Source: Acidobacteriota bacterium
Lineage (GTDB): Bacteria; Acidobacteriota; Terriglobia; Terriglobales; Acidobacteriaceae
DNA: 14,147 bases
Assembly: GCA_021779695.1 (NCBI GenBank)
Contig: JAJYAE010000086.1
Coordinates: 1 to 14,147, forward strand
Reading direction: 5' to 3'
In this document: positions 1 through 7,297 of the stretch, one piece after another
Layout: every line of letters starts with the position of its first letter
Numbering within the stretch: the first letter of the stretch is position 1
Notes under the pieces: model-generated
The model's input: the letters and a program-made list of their open reading frames with translations, nothing else
Told to the model about the DNA's origin: nothing
Databases searched by the model: none
Program-made: the position numbers and the translations under genes

Positions 1-1
1 C

Positions 2-2296
2 CAGACCTTTGAACTGCATGCGCTGCCGGGCAACAAGCATCCGCTCTTCGACGATCTGCAAGCCTTCAGCAACGGCTACGGAGGCGATCCGAATAATCTG
101 ACCAAGATGGACGTAACGAAGAACAAGATCTACGAGTTCTCCGGCATGTTCCGTCGAGATCGGCAATACTTCGACTATGATCTGCTGGGCAATCCGAATG
201 TTCCCGGCGGACAATCCATACCCATCGGACCCGCCGCCGCGCCCACGGGAAGCTTTGCATGGCCGCAGGTGGATCAGTCTCCATTTCTTTTCAACACGGT
301 TCGCCGGATGACGGATACCAGTCTGACTCTCTTTCCGGTATCCAAGGTGACCTATCGGTTTGCATATTCGCAGAACATCATGCAGGGGCCGTCTCTGACG
401 CCCAGTGGTTATCAAATCGCCGGATCATACGCCATTCTTGTACAGGAATTTCAGCGCAACAGCACCGACGATTTCACTGGGGCCATCGACTGGAAGCCGC
501 TCGCGGATACCAAGCTCACGTTCGAGGAACAGGTCGATCATTACAAAGGCGACTCGTACTTCATGGCCGACCCGAGCTCCTTCAACGTGCAGGAAGCGGA
601 CGGAACGCGTGTCGCCCTTCTGGCCAGCTACTTTAACCTCACGCCCTACAACAGCAGCTCTTGCAACGCAAACAGCATGGGCGGCACACCGCTTCTTTCG
701 GCGCCTCAAACACCGGGTGGCCTGCCGGTGGTGAACCCTGCCTGCGCCGTATTGGTCAGCTATACGCGCACGCAGCCCACGCGGGTCCTGCTTCCAACGG
801 AGATCTTCCGCATGCAGAGCTCGAGTATCCGGAACATTTCGATGGACGGAGATTTCCGGTACACCCAGGCCAACATGAACCTGCCCAGCTACTACGACAG
901 CTTCCAGGGACTGAACAAGACTCTGCGTACGCAGTCGATCAGCGCCACAGCATCCGCCAAGCGTGCCGTGGTGGCAGCCGACTATGGCGTGGTCTGGAAG
1001 GCGTCGAAAAGCGTCAGCATCGCCGACCAGGTGAACTACTGGACGGTGCACCAGCCGGGAACGGCAACCATGACCAACGAGGTGTCGCAGTCGACTCCGG
1101 CGACGGCCGGGAACGAGACCATCAACTATACCGGCCTCGCGACGGCAACAACCGCAGCGGGTGGCAGCACGCTAGAAGGAAGTGGAAAGGTGGGCACACC
1201 TCTGCCGGATTACTTCGGCCAGAGATTTGTCATCAACAACTTCATCGTGACCTGGGATGCCTCGTCTCGCGCGAGCTTCTCACTCACTTATCGCTATCGC
1301 ACGCACCAGATTGGCGAAGGCATTCCGAACAACGCGCCATTGGCGGTAGGTGCAACAACCAATGGAACGGTGCGCATCAACGAGCAGGGGGGCATCTTTA
1401 CCGCAGCGCTGCGGCCGACGAACAACTGGACGCTCAACGCCAGCGCCGAGGTGGCATACGACGATAACGCCTTTACTCCCGTTGCACCACGGCAGTTGCA
1501 GCACTATCGTGTGCACACCCTGTACAAGCCCAAGCAGTGGGCCACGATCTCCGGAGCCTTCAACGATCTGGAGCGGCACAATAACACGAACGAGAACACA
1601 CTGACCGGCGCGACCTACGACGGCCCGCTGAACCACAAGGACCATACGCGCGTTGCCAGTGTTGGAGCGACACTGATGCCCAACGAGCATTATGGGCTTG
1701 ATCTTCACTACTCCTACAGCGATGTCTATACAGCAACCAACATCTGTTATGACGCCGCTTCCAGCCCAACGCTGCCCGGCGCTGCGCCGCCCAACGGTGC
1801 AATGTGTCCTGGCGCATCGGTGCTGTTTACCAATTATTACGAGTTCGGCCCGGTGCGGGACTTTATGGATGCCCCGACGCAGGACGGATCGGCGGCAGTC
1901 ATGCTGTCTCCCAATGCGCGCCTGCATTCCGACATCGGGTACCGGATCAGCTCCGTCAACGGAAGCCGCTTCTTTAATGATTCCCGTGACGTGAACGGAT
2001 CGCTCGTGTCCACTTATCAGTCACCCTACGTGGATCTGTCCTGGACGGTTCATCCGGGACTGATCTGGAAGGCAGAGTACAACTTCTTCGGATACGGCGA
2101 AGGCGGACCTTCAGGCGCTGCCTATTGCAGCACCTCGAATCCGACGCCGACGAATCCGACGGTTCCGGTTGTTCCCTGCAACTCCGCCAGCCTTGCAGGA
2201 TTACCCACTGCGCTGAACGGACCTGCATGGGGCATGACCGCGCCGCGCAACTTCCATGCCAACAACGTGGTGCTCAGTATGCACTACGAGTTCTAA
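2..2296 (+). CDS. Outer-membrane beta-barrel protein, MtrB/PioB-like (5' end outside window)
   Basis: The reading frame is open from base 2, so the true start lies upstream; 764 residues are visible. There is no membrane helix or heme motif. The sequence consists of alternating polar and aromatic strands separated by Gly/Asn/Thr/Pro-rich loops, and it ends in ...SMHYEF with a C-terminal Phe, the usual outer-membrane barrel insertion signal. The segment near residues 40-60 (YEFSGMFRRDRQYFDYD) and the two-strand repeats resemble large porins that sheath multiheme cytochromes (MtrB/PioB/DUF3374 type). That family call is from memory and overall style, not from an alignment. All six cysteines fall in three close pairs (221/248, 582/602, 709/726 of the visible part). 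The downstream cytochromes c and NapC-like protein support a role in electron transfer across the outer membrane. It could instead be a general or TonB-independent porin. Confidence is high for a barrel and moderate for the MtrB-like role. Confidence 0.7.
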   Translation, partial: QTFELHALPGNKHPLFDDLQAFSNGYGGDPNNLTKMDVTKNKIYEFSGMFRRDRQYFDYDLLGNPNVPGGQSIPIGPAAAPTGSFAWPQVDQSPFLFNTVRRMTDTSLTLFPVSKVTYRFAYSQNIMQGPSLTPSGYQIAGSYAILVQEFQRNSTDDFTGAIDWKPLADTKLTFEEQVDHYKGDSYFMADPSSFNVQEADGTRVALLASYFNLTPYNSSSCNANSMGGTPLLSAPQTPGGLPVVNPACAVLVSYTRTQPTRVLLPTEIFRMQSSSIRNISMDGDFRYTQANMNLPSYYDSFQGLNKTLRTQSISATASAKRAVVAADYGVVWKASKSVSIADQVNYWTVHQPGTATMTNEVSQSTPATAGNETINYTGLATATTAAGGSTLEGSGKVGTPLPDYFGQRFVINNFIVTWDASSRASFSLTYRYRTHQIGEGIPNNAPLAVGATTNGTVRINEQGGIFTAALRPTNNWTLNASAEVAYDDNAFTPVAPRQLQHYRVHTLYKPKQWATISGAFNDLERHNNTNENTLTGATYDGPLNHKDHTRVASVGATLMPNEHYGLDLHYSYSDVYTATNICYDAASSPTLPGAAPPNGAMCPGASVLFTNYYEFGPVRDFMDAPTQDGSAAVMLSPNARLHSDIGYRISSVNGSRFFNDSRDVNGSLVSTYQSPYVDLSWTVHPGLIWKAEYNFFGYGEGGPSGAAYCSTSNPTPTNPTVPVVPCNSASLAGLPTALNGPAWGMTAPRNFHANNVVLSMHYEF

Positions 2297-2303
2297 CTGG
2301 AGA

Positions 2304-2334
2304 ATCCGCCTCTCTTGTTTCTGGAGGGGCGGAT
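2304..2334 (+). terminator. Strong hairpin just after the barrel gene
   Basis: Bases 2304-2315 pair with 2323-2334 over 12 positions, including two G-U pairs, around a 7-nt loop. The hairpin begins eight bases after the barrel stop codon. There is no run of T after the stem, so it may be a transcript-stabilising or processing hairpin, or a partial terminator, rather than a full intrinsic terminator. Confidence 0.5.
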
Positions 2335-2443
2335 CTTCCGAACGGTTGGAAGCGTTTGCCGGCGAATTGAGCGCCCGGAAGAATCCCGGCAGATTGCCGC
2401 CATCGCAGCGCAAAGAGCGAAGCACTTTTCCGGAGTCATGAAC

Positions 2444-2767
2444 ATGAAAAACACAATTCGAATCATCGCGGCGTTCGCGGTGGTACTTTTCATGATGAGT
2501 GCGACGGGCTTTGCCGAGACGTCCGGTGAAGTTCTGTACAAGTCCAAGTGCCAGATGTGTCATGGAGCGAAGGGCATGGCGGATACCGGCGCGGCGAAAG
2601 CCATGAAGGTGAAGCCAATCAACGACCCTGCGGTCAAGGGCCTCTCCGAAACAAAAATGATTGAAGCAGTGCGCGACGGGATGGGCAAGATGCAGCCCTA
2701 CAAAGGGAAGCTGACGGATGCCCAGATCAAGGATGCAGTGACCCAATTCCGCACCTTTTTGAAGTAG
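2444..2767 (+). CDS. Periplasmic monoheme cytochrome c (first of a pair)
   Basis: This is a 107-residue class-I-type cytochrome c that should carry electrons in the periplasm. Residues 1-25 form a Sec signal peptide: basic MKNTIR, a hydrophobic core, then a likely cut after GFA. Heme is attached at C36-Q-M-C39-H40. M83, in GKMQPYKG, is the likely sixth iron ligand, followed by a C-terminal helix ending RTFLK. I chose ATG 2444 because GGAG at 2432-2435 sits 8 nt upstream. ATG 2438 is in frame but only 2 nt from that site. By hand about 47 of 80 mature residues match the cytochrome encoded at 2951-3268. Its place between the barrel and the NapC-like gene suggests a shuttle between inner and outer membrane. 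The cytochrome c call is secure; the redox partner is inferred. Confidence 0.92.
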   Translation: MKNTIRIIAAFAVVLFMMSATGFAETSGEVLYKSKCQMCHGAKGMADTGAAKAMKVKPINDPAVKGLSETKMIEAVRDGMGKMQPYKGKLTDAQIKDAVTQFRTFLK

Positions 2768-2933
2768 CGGCAGACGGACCCAGGAAAGAAATGCTGCCGT
2801 GGCGCTTCGGAATCCTGACGTAAGATTGTCAGGTACCAATACAGGGGTTGGTTCCCACAGCACCGTGGGGGCCATCTTAACCAGGGAAGTTCACCCGCAA
2901 CAGGTGCAGAACGAGATTTTTGTTGCGGTATCA
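2768..2933 (+). ncRNA. Structured intergenic leader with four successive hairpins
   Basis: The gap between the two cytochrome genes (2768-2950) contains four independent stems. Stem A pairs 2768-2773 with 2794-2799 (6 bp). Stem B pairs 2814-2819 with 2828-2833 (6 bp, 8-nt loop). Stem C pairs 2850-2858 with 2865-2873 (9 bp with two G-U pairs, 6-nt loop) and is extended by 2846-2849 with 2879-2882. Stem D pairs 2895-2902 with 2921-2928 (8 bp, perfect). It ends just before the ribosome binding site of the second cytochrome. I do not recognise a known riboswitch class. It could be a cis-regulatory leader, an mRNA stabiliser that separates expression of the two cytochromes, or chance pairing in GC-rich DNA. 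Confidence 0.4.
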
Positions 2934-2936
2934 TCC

Positions 2937-2942
2937 GAGGAG
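2937..2942 (+). promoter_or_regulatory. Shine-Dalgarno site of the second cytochrome c
   Basis: GAGGAG is followed by an 8-nt spacer made of seven T and one C, then ATG 2951. The strong site in an unstructured T-rich spacer, directly after four hairpins, fixes the start codon. Confidence 0.85.
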
Positions 2943-2950
2943 TTTTTTTC

Positions 2951-3268
2951 ATGACCAAGACGATGCGAACGATGGCGGTGCTGGCGGCGACGGTGTGTCT
3001 CGCCGGTTCCATGAGCTTTGCCCAATCTTCGGGTGAAGCGGTGTACAAGTCAAAGTGCCAGATGTGCCACGGCCCAAGCGGCACGCCCAACCCGGCGATG
3101 GCAAAGGCAATGGGAATCAAGCCGGCATCTGATCCTGATATCAAGAAGCTCACGACGGAACAGATGATTGCGGCCGTGAAGAACGGCAAAGGCAAGATGA
3201 AGCCGGTCGGTGGTCTGAGCGACGCGCAGATCAAGGAAGCGGTTGCCTATTTCCGAACTTTGAAGTAG
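2951..3268 (+). CDS. Periplasmic monoheme cytochrome c (second of a pair)
   Basis: This 105-residue paralogue of the cytochrome at 2444-2767 has a signal peptide over residues 1-24 (MTKTMR, hydrophobic stretch, cut near SFA). Heme is attached at C36-Q-M-C39-H40, with M83 in GKGKMKP as the likely axial ligand, at the same positions as in its neighbour. Differences are concentrated between residues 41 and 50 (Pro-rich here) and after M83, where one residue is missing and the aromatic residue next to the heme edge is replaced by Val. The two are therefore not simple copies and may differ in potential or partner. The start is set by GAGGAG at 2937-2942. A GC-rich hairpin follows the stop. It is probably a mobile periplasmic electron carrier for the NapC-like protein encoded next; this partnership is inferred from context. 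Confidence 0.92.
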   Translation: MTKTMRTMAVLAATVCLAGSMSFAQSSGEAVYKSKCQMCHGPSGTPNPAMAKAMGIKPASDPDIKKLTTEQMIAAVKNGKGKMKPVGGLSDAQIKEAVAYFRTLK

Positions 3269-3280
3269 GGTATGCCACCC

Positions 3281-3302
3281 GGCCCGCCCTATCCGGCGGG
3301 CC
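3281..3302 (+). terminator. GC-rich hairpin between cytochrome c and NapC-like gene
   Basis: An 8-bp perfect stem pairs 3281-3288 with 3295-3302 around a 6-nt loop, 12 nt after the cytochrome stop. It is followed by AATCATTCT rather than a T run, so it is more likely a partial terminator or an mRNA-stability hairpin that lowers expression of the next gene relative to the small cytochromes. Confidence 0.5.
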
Positions 3303-3326
3303 AATCATTCTAAAGTTGGGGGCAGC

Positions 3327-4760
3327 ATGCCATTTTTGTTGAAATTCCGCGAACACTGGGTGAGGCCAGCGCTTTTCTTTGGCAACAACCCAATCAGTCT
3401 GGCAGGCGGAGCGATTACGACGGCTTCGGGCGTGATCATGATCAGCTACTGGATCATGGAGTTGCTCGGGCGTCCGAATGCGAATCCATACCTGGGGATC
3501 ATTTTTTACCTGATCCTGCCGGCCCTGTTTGTACTGGGTTTGGTGCTGATTCCGATCGGCGTTTTTGCGCGTCATCGCACCCTGCAGATGGCCGGCAAGA
3601 TTCCGGCAGTGTATCCCAAGATTGATTTGAACGATCGAATCTTCCGGCATGGACTGGATATCGTGCTGCTCGCAACGATCGTCAATCTTCTGGTGGTCTC
3701 GGTGGCGAGCTACCGGGGTGCTTCTTACATGGATTCGCCGCAGTTCTGCGGGCAGACGTGCCATGTGATGCACCCGGAGTACACGGCCTACAAGATCTCT
3801 GCGCATTCCCATGTGGACTGTGTGAATTGCCACATCGGCTCGGGCGCAGAGTCCTATTTTGAGGCCAAAGTGGATGGCACCAAGCAGCTCTTTGAAGTTG
3901 CATTCAACCGGTATCCGACGCCCATTCCTTCGCCGGTGCGTAATCTGCGTCCTGCGCGGGTGATTTGCGAAGGCTGCCATACGCCGGCCCGGTTCGTGGG
4001 AGAGAGACTTCTGGTGAAGTCGAGCTTCGCGGACGATGAGCAGAACACTGAAACACAGACCGTGCTGGTGCTGCACCTGGGTGGGCTCGACGGCTTATCG
4101 CATCTGACAGGCATCCACGGGGTCCATTTGGGGCATATCGAGTACATCTCGACCGATCCCTCGCGGACGACGATTCCATGGGTTCAGCGGACCAATCCGG
4201 ATGGATCCCAGACGGTCTATGCCGCATCCGCGCTGAAAGGGGCCATGCCCCAGGGCGAGCGCCGGCTGATGGATTGTATCGATTGCCACAACCGCGCGGC
4301 GCACACATTCATGACCGCGGAGGAGGCGCTGAATCGTGCGATGGCCGATGGCGCGATCAGTCCGGCCATTCCGTGGGTGCACAAGGAAGGCTTGTCCCTG
4401 TTGAATGCAACCTATTCGAGTCAGGATGAGGCGGCTGTGAAAATTCCTGAGCAACTGGTCGCGTTTTATCGCGCCAGCGATCCAGGCGTGCTTTCCAACC
4501 AGGCTCAGCAGGTCACGGCAGCAGGCAAGGAACTTGTGAAGCTGTACTCGGAGAATGTGTTTCCCTCGATGAAGGTCACGTGGGGAACGCATCCCAATCA
4601 CATCGGGCACACGAGCTACCCTGGCTGCTTCCGATGCCATGACGGCGACCATGTCGCGAAAGATGGAAATTCAATCACGCAGGACTGTTCGGCGTGTCAC
4701 AACCTGCTTGCCGTGGATGAATCGAAACCCAAGGTGCTGTCCGACCTTGGAATTCAGTAA
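3327..4760 (+). CDS. Membrane-anchored multiheme cytochrome c, NapC/NirT-like
   Basis: This 477-residue protein probably takes electrons from membrane quinol and passes them to periplasmic cytochromes. Three membrane segments are visible, near residues 23-45, 55-80 and 108-128. The third leads into the heme domain, as in NapC/NrfH proteins. Heme motifs are C141-GQT-C145-H146 (a CX3CH form, followed by Met148 as in CHxM), C165-C168-H169, C214-C217-H218, C317-C320-H321, C434-C437-H438 and C454-C457-H458. NapC and NrfH have four hemes and are about 200 residues. The six motifs, extra membrane segments and long C-terminal part recall the larger NapC/NirT proteins of metal reducers such as ImcH, although exact orthology is not shown. 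The start is ATG 3327 after a G-rich site at 3318-3322, with rather short spacing. No terminal oxidoreductase (NrfA, NapA, NirS) is adjacent. Confidence 0.88.
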   Translation: MPFLLKFREHWVRPALFFGNNPISLAGGAITTASGVIMISYWIMELLGRPNANPYLGIIFYLILPALFVLGLVLIPIGVFARHRTLQMAGKIPAVYPKIDLNDRIFRHGLDIVLLATIVNLLVVSVASYRGASYMDSPQFCGQTCHVMHPEYTAYKISAHSHVDCVNCHIGSGAESYFEAKVDGTKQLFEVAFNRYPTPIPSPVRNLRPARVICEGCHTPARFVGERLLVKSSFADDEQNTETQTVLVLHLGGLDGLSHLTGIHGVHLGHIEYISTDPSRTTIPWVQRTNPDGSQTVYAASALKGAMPQGERRLMDCIDCHNRAAHTFMTAEEALNRAMADGAISPAIPWVHKEGLSLLNATYSSQDEAAVKIPEQLVAFYRASDPGVLSNQAQQVTAAGKELVKLYSENVFPSMKVTWGTHPNHIGHTSYPGCFRCHDGDHVAKDGNSITQDCSACHNLLAVDESKPKVLSDLGIQ

Positions 4761-4782
4761 TCGAATCGCAACTGGAGAAGCG

Positions 4783-4819
4783 AAGTGGGCTGCCATCAAA
4801 TGGCGGCCCACTTTCGTTT
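4783..4819 (+). terminator. Rho-independent terminator ending the cytochrome cluster
   Basis: A 14-bp stem with one G-U pair joins 4783-4796 to 4800-4813 around a 3-nt loop and is followed by the T-rich TTTCGTTT. It lies 22 nt past the NapC-like stop and separates that cluster from the ribonuclease gene. It argues against the ribonuclease starting at GTG 4820. Confidence 0.85.
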
Positions 4820-4885
4820 GTGACGCAACGAAGCTTCCAGCAACGTGATAGGCTGGGGCTTCGCTGGGAGGGAGTTGGATTCGCA

Positions 4886-6364
4886 ATGCATAACGGGCAC
4901 TCATCGCACTTTAATCTTGTGACCGCCGCCCATGATGTGATGGTCGAGCACGGGTTTCAGCCTGAGTATCCCGCGGGCACCGAGCCGCAGCTGGCCACCA
5001 TTAAGATGCAGTTGGACAAGGACGGGGATCCGCATCTGCAGGACCTGCGCCAGCTTCTTTGGTCATCGATCGATAACGACACGTCGAAGGATCTGGATCA
5101 GATCGAGTGGGCGGAGCAGCTTGCGGACGGCAGCATTCGCATTCGGGTTGCAGTGGCCGACGTGGATGTGCGCGTCGGTAAAGGGACGGTCATTGACAGC
5201 CACGCCCGCAGCGAGACGACCTCGGTCTACACAGGAGTGCGAGTTTTTCCCATGCTACCGTCGGAACTGTCCGAGGGAATCACGTCGCTGAATGAACAAG
5301 AGGACCGGCTCGCGATCGTTGTGGAGTTTACGGTGGACGCTTCGGGAACCGTGGCTGATGGCAAGGCCTATCGTGCTCTGGTTCGGAATTGTGCACAGTT
5401 GGCGTATAACAGCGTGGGTGCGTGGCTGGCGGGCAGCGGACCTGCGCCCGGAAAGGTTGCCGCGCGGGCCGACCTGGCGGCACAGCTCAAGCTGCAGGAT
5501 ACCGCCGCGCAGCGCATGCTGGACTCGCGTTTTCAGCATGGAGCCCTGGACCTGGAGACGATCGAGACCCGGCCATTGATGCTGGCGGAAGAGGCGGTGG
5601 AGATTGTAAGGCTTGAAAAGAACCGGGCAACGGCGCTGATTGAGGAGTTCATGGTCGCGGCCAACGGGGTGATTGCGAGGATCTTTGAACAGGCTGGCGT
5701 CGCCTCCATTCGCCGGGTGGTGCGCACACCCAAGCGCTGGGATCGCATTGTGGAGTTGGCGTCTGGCATGGGCACGAAGCTGCCGGCTGAGCCCGACTCG
5801 AAGGCGTTGAACGATTTTCTGCTGGAGCAAAAGCGAAAAGATCCGGATCATTTTCCCGATCTCTCCCTGGCAGTGGTGAAGCTGATGGGGCCGGGCGAGT
5901 ATGTGCTGGTTCGTCCGAACCAGGCTTCGCCGGGCCACTTTGGACTCGCCGTCCAGGACTACACCCATTCGACGGCGCCCAACCGACGATTCTCTGATGT
6001 GGTGACGCAGCGGCTTCTCAAGGCATGGCTTGCGGGAGCGGAGCCGCCCTATTCCGCGGGTGACCTGGATGCGATTTCACAGCATTGCACGCTGATGGAG
6101 GATGCGGCGCGCAAGGTGGAGCGCGAGATGCAAAAGCGGATTGCCGCGGTTGTGCTGCGGCCGCGAATCGGAGATCACTTTCGCGCAATTGTGACGGGCG
6201 TGAATCACTACGGCACGTTTGTGCGCACTCTCGACCCGCACGTGGATGGCATGCTGGTGAATGCCGGGAAACCGGGAGTGCGGCCGCTCGATGTGGGTGA
6301 CCGAGTCACGGTGACATTGGCCTCCACCGATCCCGAACGAGGATTTGTCGATTTCACACTTTGA
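4886..6364 (+). CDS. RNB-domain exoribonuclease (RNase II/R family)
   Basis: This cytoplasmic 3'-to-5' exoribonuclease has 492 residues from ATG 4886. That start is preferred over GTG 4820 because it follows GGGAGGGAG (4866-4874) and GTG 4820 abuts a terminator. The RNB core begins with I62-D-N-D-T-S-K-D-L-D-Q. Aligned by motif to the E. coli RNase II sequence ID..PSTEDMDD, D63, D69 and D71 are kept, but the fourth acidic position is Gln72. The second signature, D358-Y-T-H-S-T-A-P-N-R-R-F-S-D, matches the conserved YTHFTSPIRRYPD element with its catalytic Arg. The last roughly 85 residues look like an S1 RNA-binding fold (GDHFRAIVTGVNHYGTFV...). The protein lacks the long N-terminal helix-turn-helix and double cold-shock region of RNase R, so it is a short form. 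It faces a membrane-protein gene whose stop is 12 nt away. Confidence 0.92.
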   Translation: MHNGHSSHFNLVTAAHDVMVEHGFQPEYPAGTEPQLATIKMQLDKDGDPHLQDLRQLLWSSIDNDTSKDLDQIEWAEQLADGSIRIRVAVADVDVRVGKGTVIDSHARSETTSVYTGVRVFPMLPSELSEGITSLNEQEDRLAIVVEFTVDASGTVADGKAYRALVRNCAQLAYNSVGAWLAGSGPAPGKVAARADLAAQLKLQDTAAQRMLDSRFQHGALDLETIETRPLMLAEEAVEIVRLEKNRATALIEEFMVAANGVIARIFEQAGVASIRRVVRTPKRWDRIVELASGMGTKLPAEPDSKALNDFLLEQKRKDPDHFPDLSLAVVKLMGPGEYVLVRPNQASPGHFGLAVQDYTHSTAPNRRFSDVVTQRLLKAWLAGAEPPYSAGDLDAISQHCTLMEDAARKVEREMQKRIAAVVLRPRIGDHFRAIVTGVNHYGTFVRTLDPHVDGMLVNAGKPGVRPLDVGDRVTVTLASTDPERGFVDFTL

Positions 6365-6376
6365 AGGCTCAGTCGA

Positions 6377-7171
6377 TTACGCTGCGGGTTCAGGTTCGCT
6401 GGGCTGGTCCGCAGCGGGCGCGGCGCTGCCAGGCTCGTCTCTCCACAGCCAGGCAATCCATGCGACCAGCACAAGAACATAGAGTGCACTGTTTGCGTTG
6501 AGCAGCTTCTCGCGCAGTCCCATCATGTGCGCGTATTCGTCCATGGAATGAGGATGCGCCGTTTTGGTGATGGCGAGCCAGATGCCTTGGGTGACGAGCT
6601 GGCCGAGCGATGCCGTGGAAAGCCCAATGACAATCTGCTGGGCGTGGCTGCGCCATCCTGCGCCAAAGCGTCGGCCAAGGAGCGCAGCAAGCACGCCGAG
6701 CGCGACGGAGAGAAGATCGACCAGCATGCCGCCCTTTTGCGTGACCAGTTGCAGCAGGTTCAAGGCGTTGTAGATCGAGTTGGGAACGACCGATACCCAG
6801 GTGGGCCAGGGTCCCAAAGCCGCCATCACCAGGGCACACGCTGCCAGGACGATGATGGAGGTGACGGCCCAGGCGCCACGGCTGGCTCCACGGAAGATGG
6901 CGCGGGCCAGCTCGACGACAACGAGCAGGCCGACTATGGCCGACACCAGCGCGAGCGCCAGAAAGATTTCACCGAGAGTCAGTTGGGGCATGCGGCCAAA
7001 AAGAAGGCGGCTTGCGATCAAGCGCAGGGTGACCAGGGCAATGCCGATGAAAAACCAGCGGAAGCGCCTGGCGCGATCGCGCCCCAGCAACACAACCAAC
7101 AGAACCAGGTGTGCGGCCAGTGTCAGCGTCCAGAGAGTCTGGACAGCGGTAAAGTCAAAATTAAAATGCAT
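6377..7171 (-). CDS. Unrecognised protein with about seven membrane segments
   Basis: I do not recognise a family. From ATG 7171 the protein has 264 residues with hydrophobic stretches near 10-30, 38-55, 66-88, 100-120, 148-166, 178-200 and 226-243, and an acidic Ala/Pro/Glu tail (DEPGSAAPAADQPSEPEPAA). Arg/Lys residues follow the first two segments (RDRARRFRWF, RLLFGR), which suggests an external N terminus. ATG 7171 is chosen because AAGGAG lies 3 nt upstream on this strand. GTG 7246 would add 25 residues with a poor ribosome site. It has no metal-binding or enzyme motif. It is transcribed away from the molybdenum-enzyme genes and toward the ribonuclease gene, so there is no operon partner to suggest a role. 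Confidence 0.75.
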   Translation of the reverse strand: MHFNFDFTAVQTLWTLTLAAHLVLLVVLLGRDRARRFRWFFIGIALVTLRLIASRLLFGRMPQLTLGEIFLALALVSAIVGLLVVVELARAIFRGASRGAWAVTSIIVLAACALVMAALGPWPTWVSVVPNSIYNALNLLQLVTQKGGMLVDLLSVALGVLAALLGRRFGAGWRSHAQQIVIGLSTASLGQLVTQGIWLAITKTAHPHSMDEYAHMMGLREKLLNANSALYVLVLVAWIAWLWRDEPGSAAPAADQPSEPEPAA

Positions 7172-7283
7172 GCGCTCCTTGAATGGCTCGCAGAGGTGCA
7201 GCGAAAGCAAGCCAAAGATCCAGTCTAGGGCATTGGTAGAGTTCACTCCAACTTACGCTTTTCCTCAGCGTGGTCCGCAAGAT

Positions 7284-7297
7284 GTGATGCCCATCAC
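7284..7297. promoter_or_regulatory. Palindrome upstream of the molybdenum hydroxylase genes
   Basis: GTGATG-CC-CATCAC is a perfect inverted repeat with 6-nt arms and a 2-nt centre, too tight to form an RNA hairpin, so a protein-binding operator is more likely. A further GGTGACA at 7305-7311 could be an extra half-site. It lies 77 nt before the GTG start of the [2Fe-2S] subunit, in the divergent gap 7172-7374. No convincing -35/-10 pair could be fixed there. Confidence 0.35.

Noticed and set aside
4820..4885. GTG 4820 as start of the RNB ribonuclease
   Set aside because: It touches the terminator at 4783-4819 and has no ribosome site. ATG 4886 has a purine-rich site upstream.
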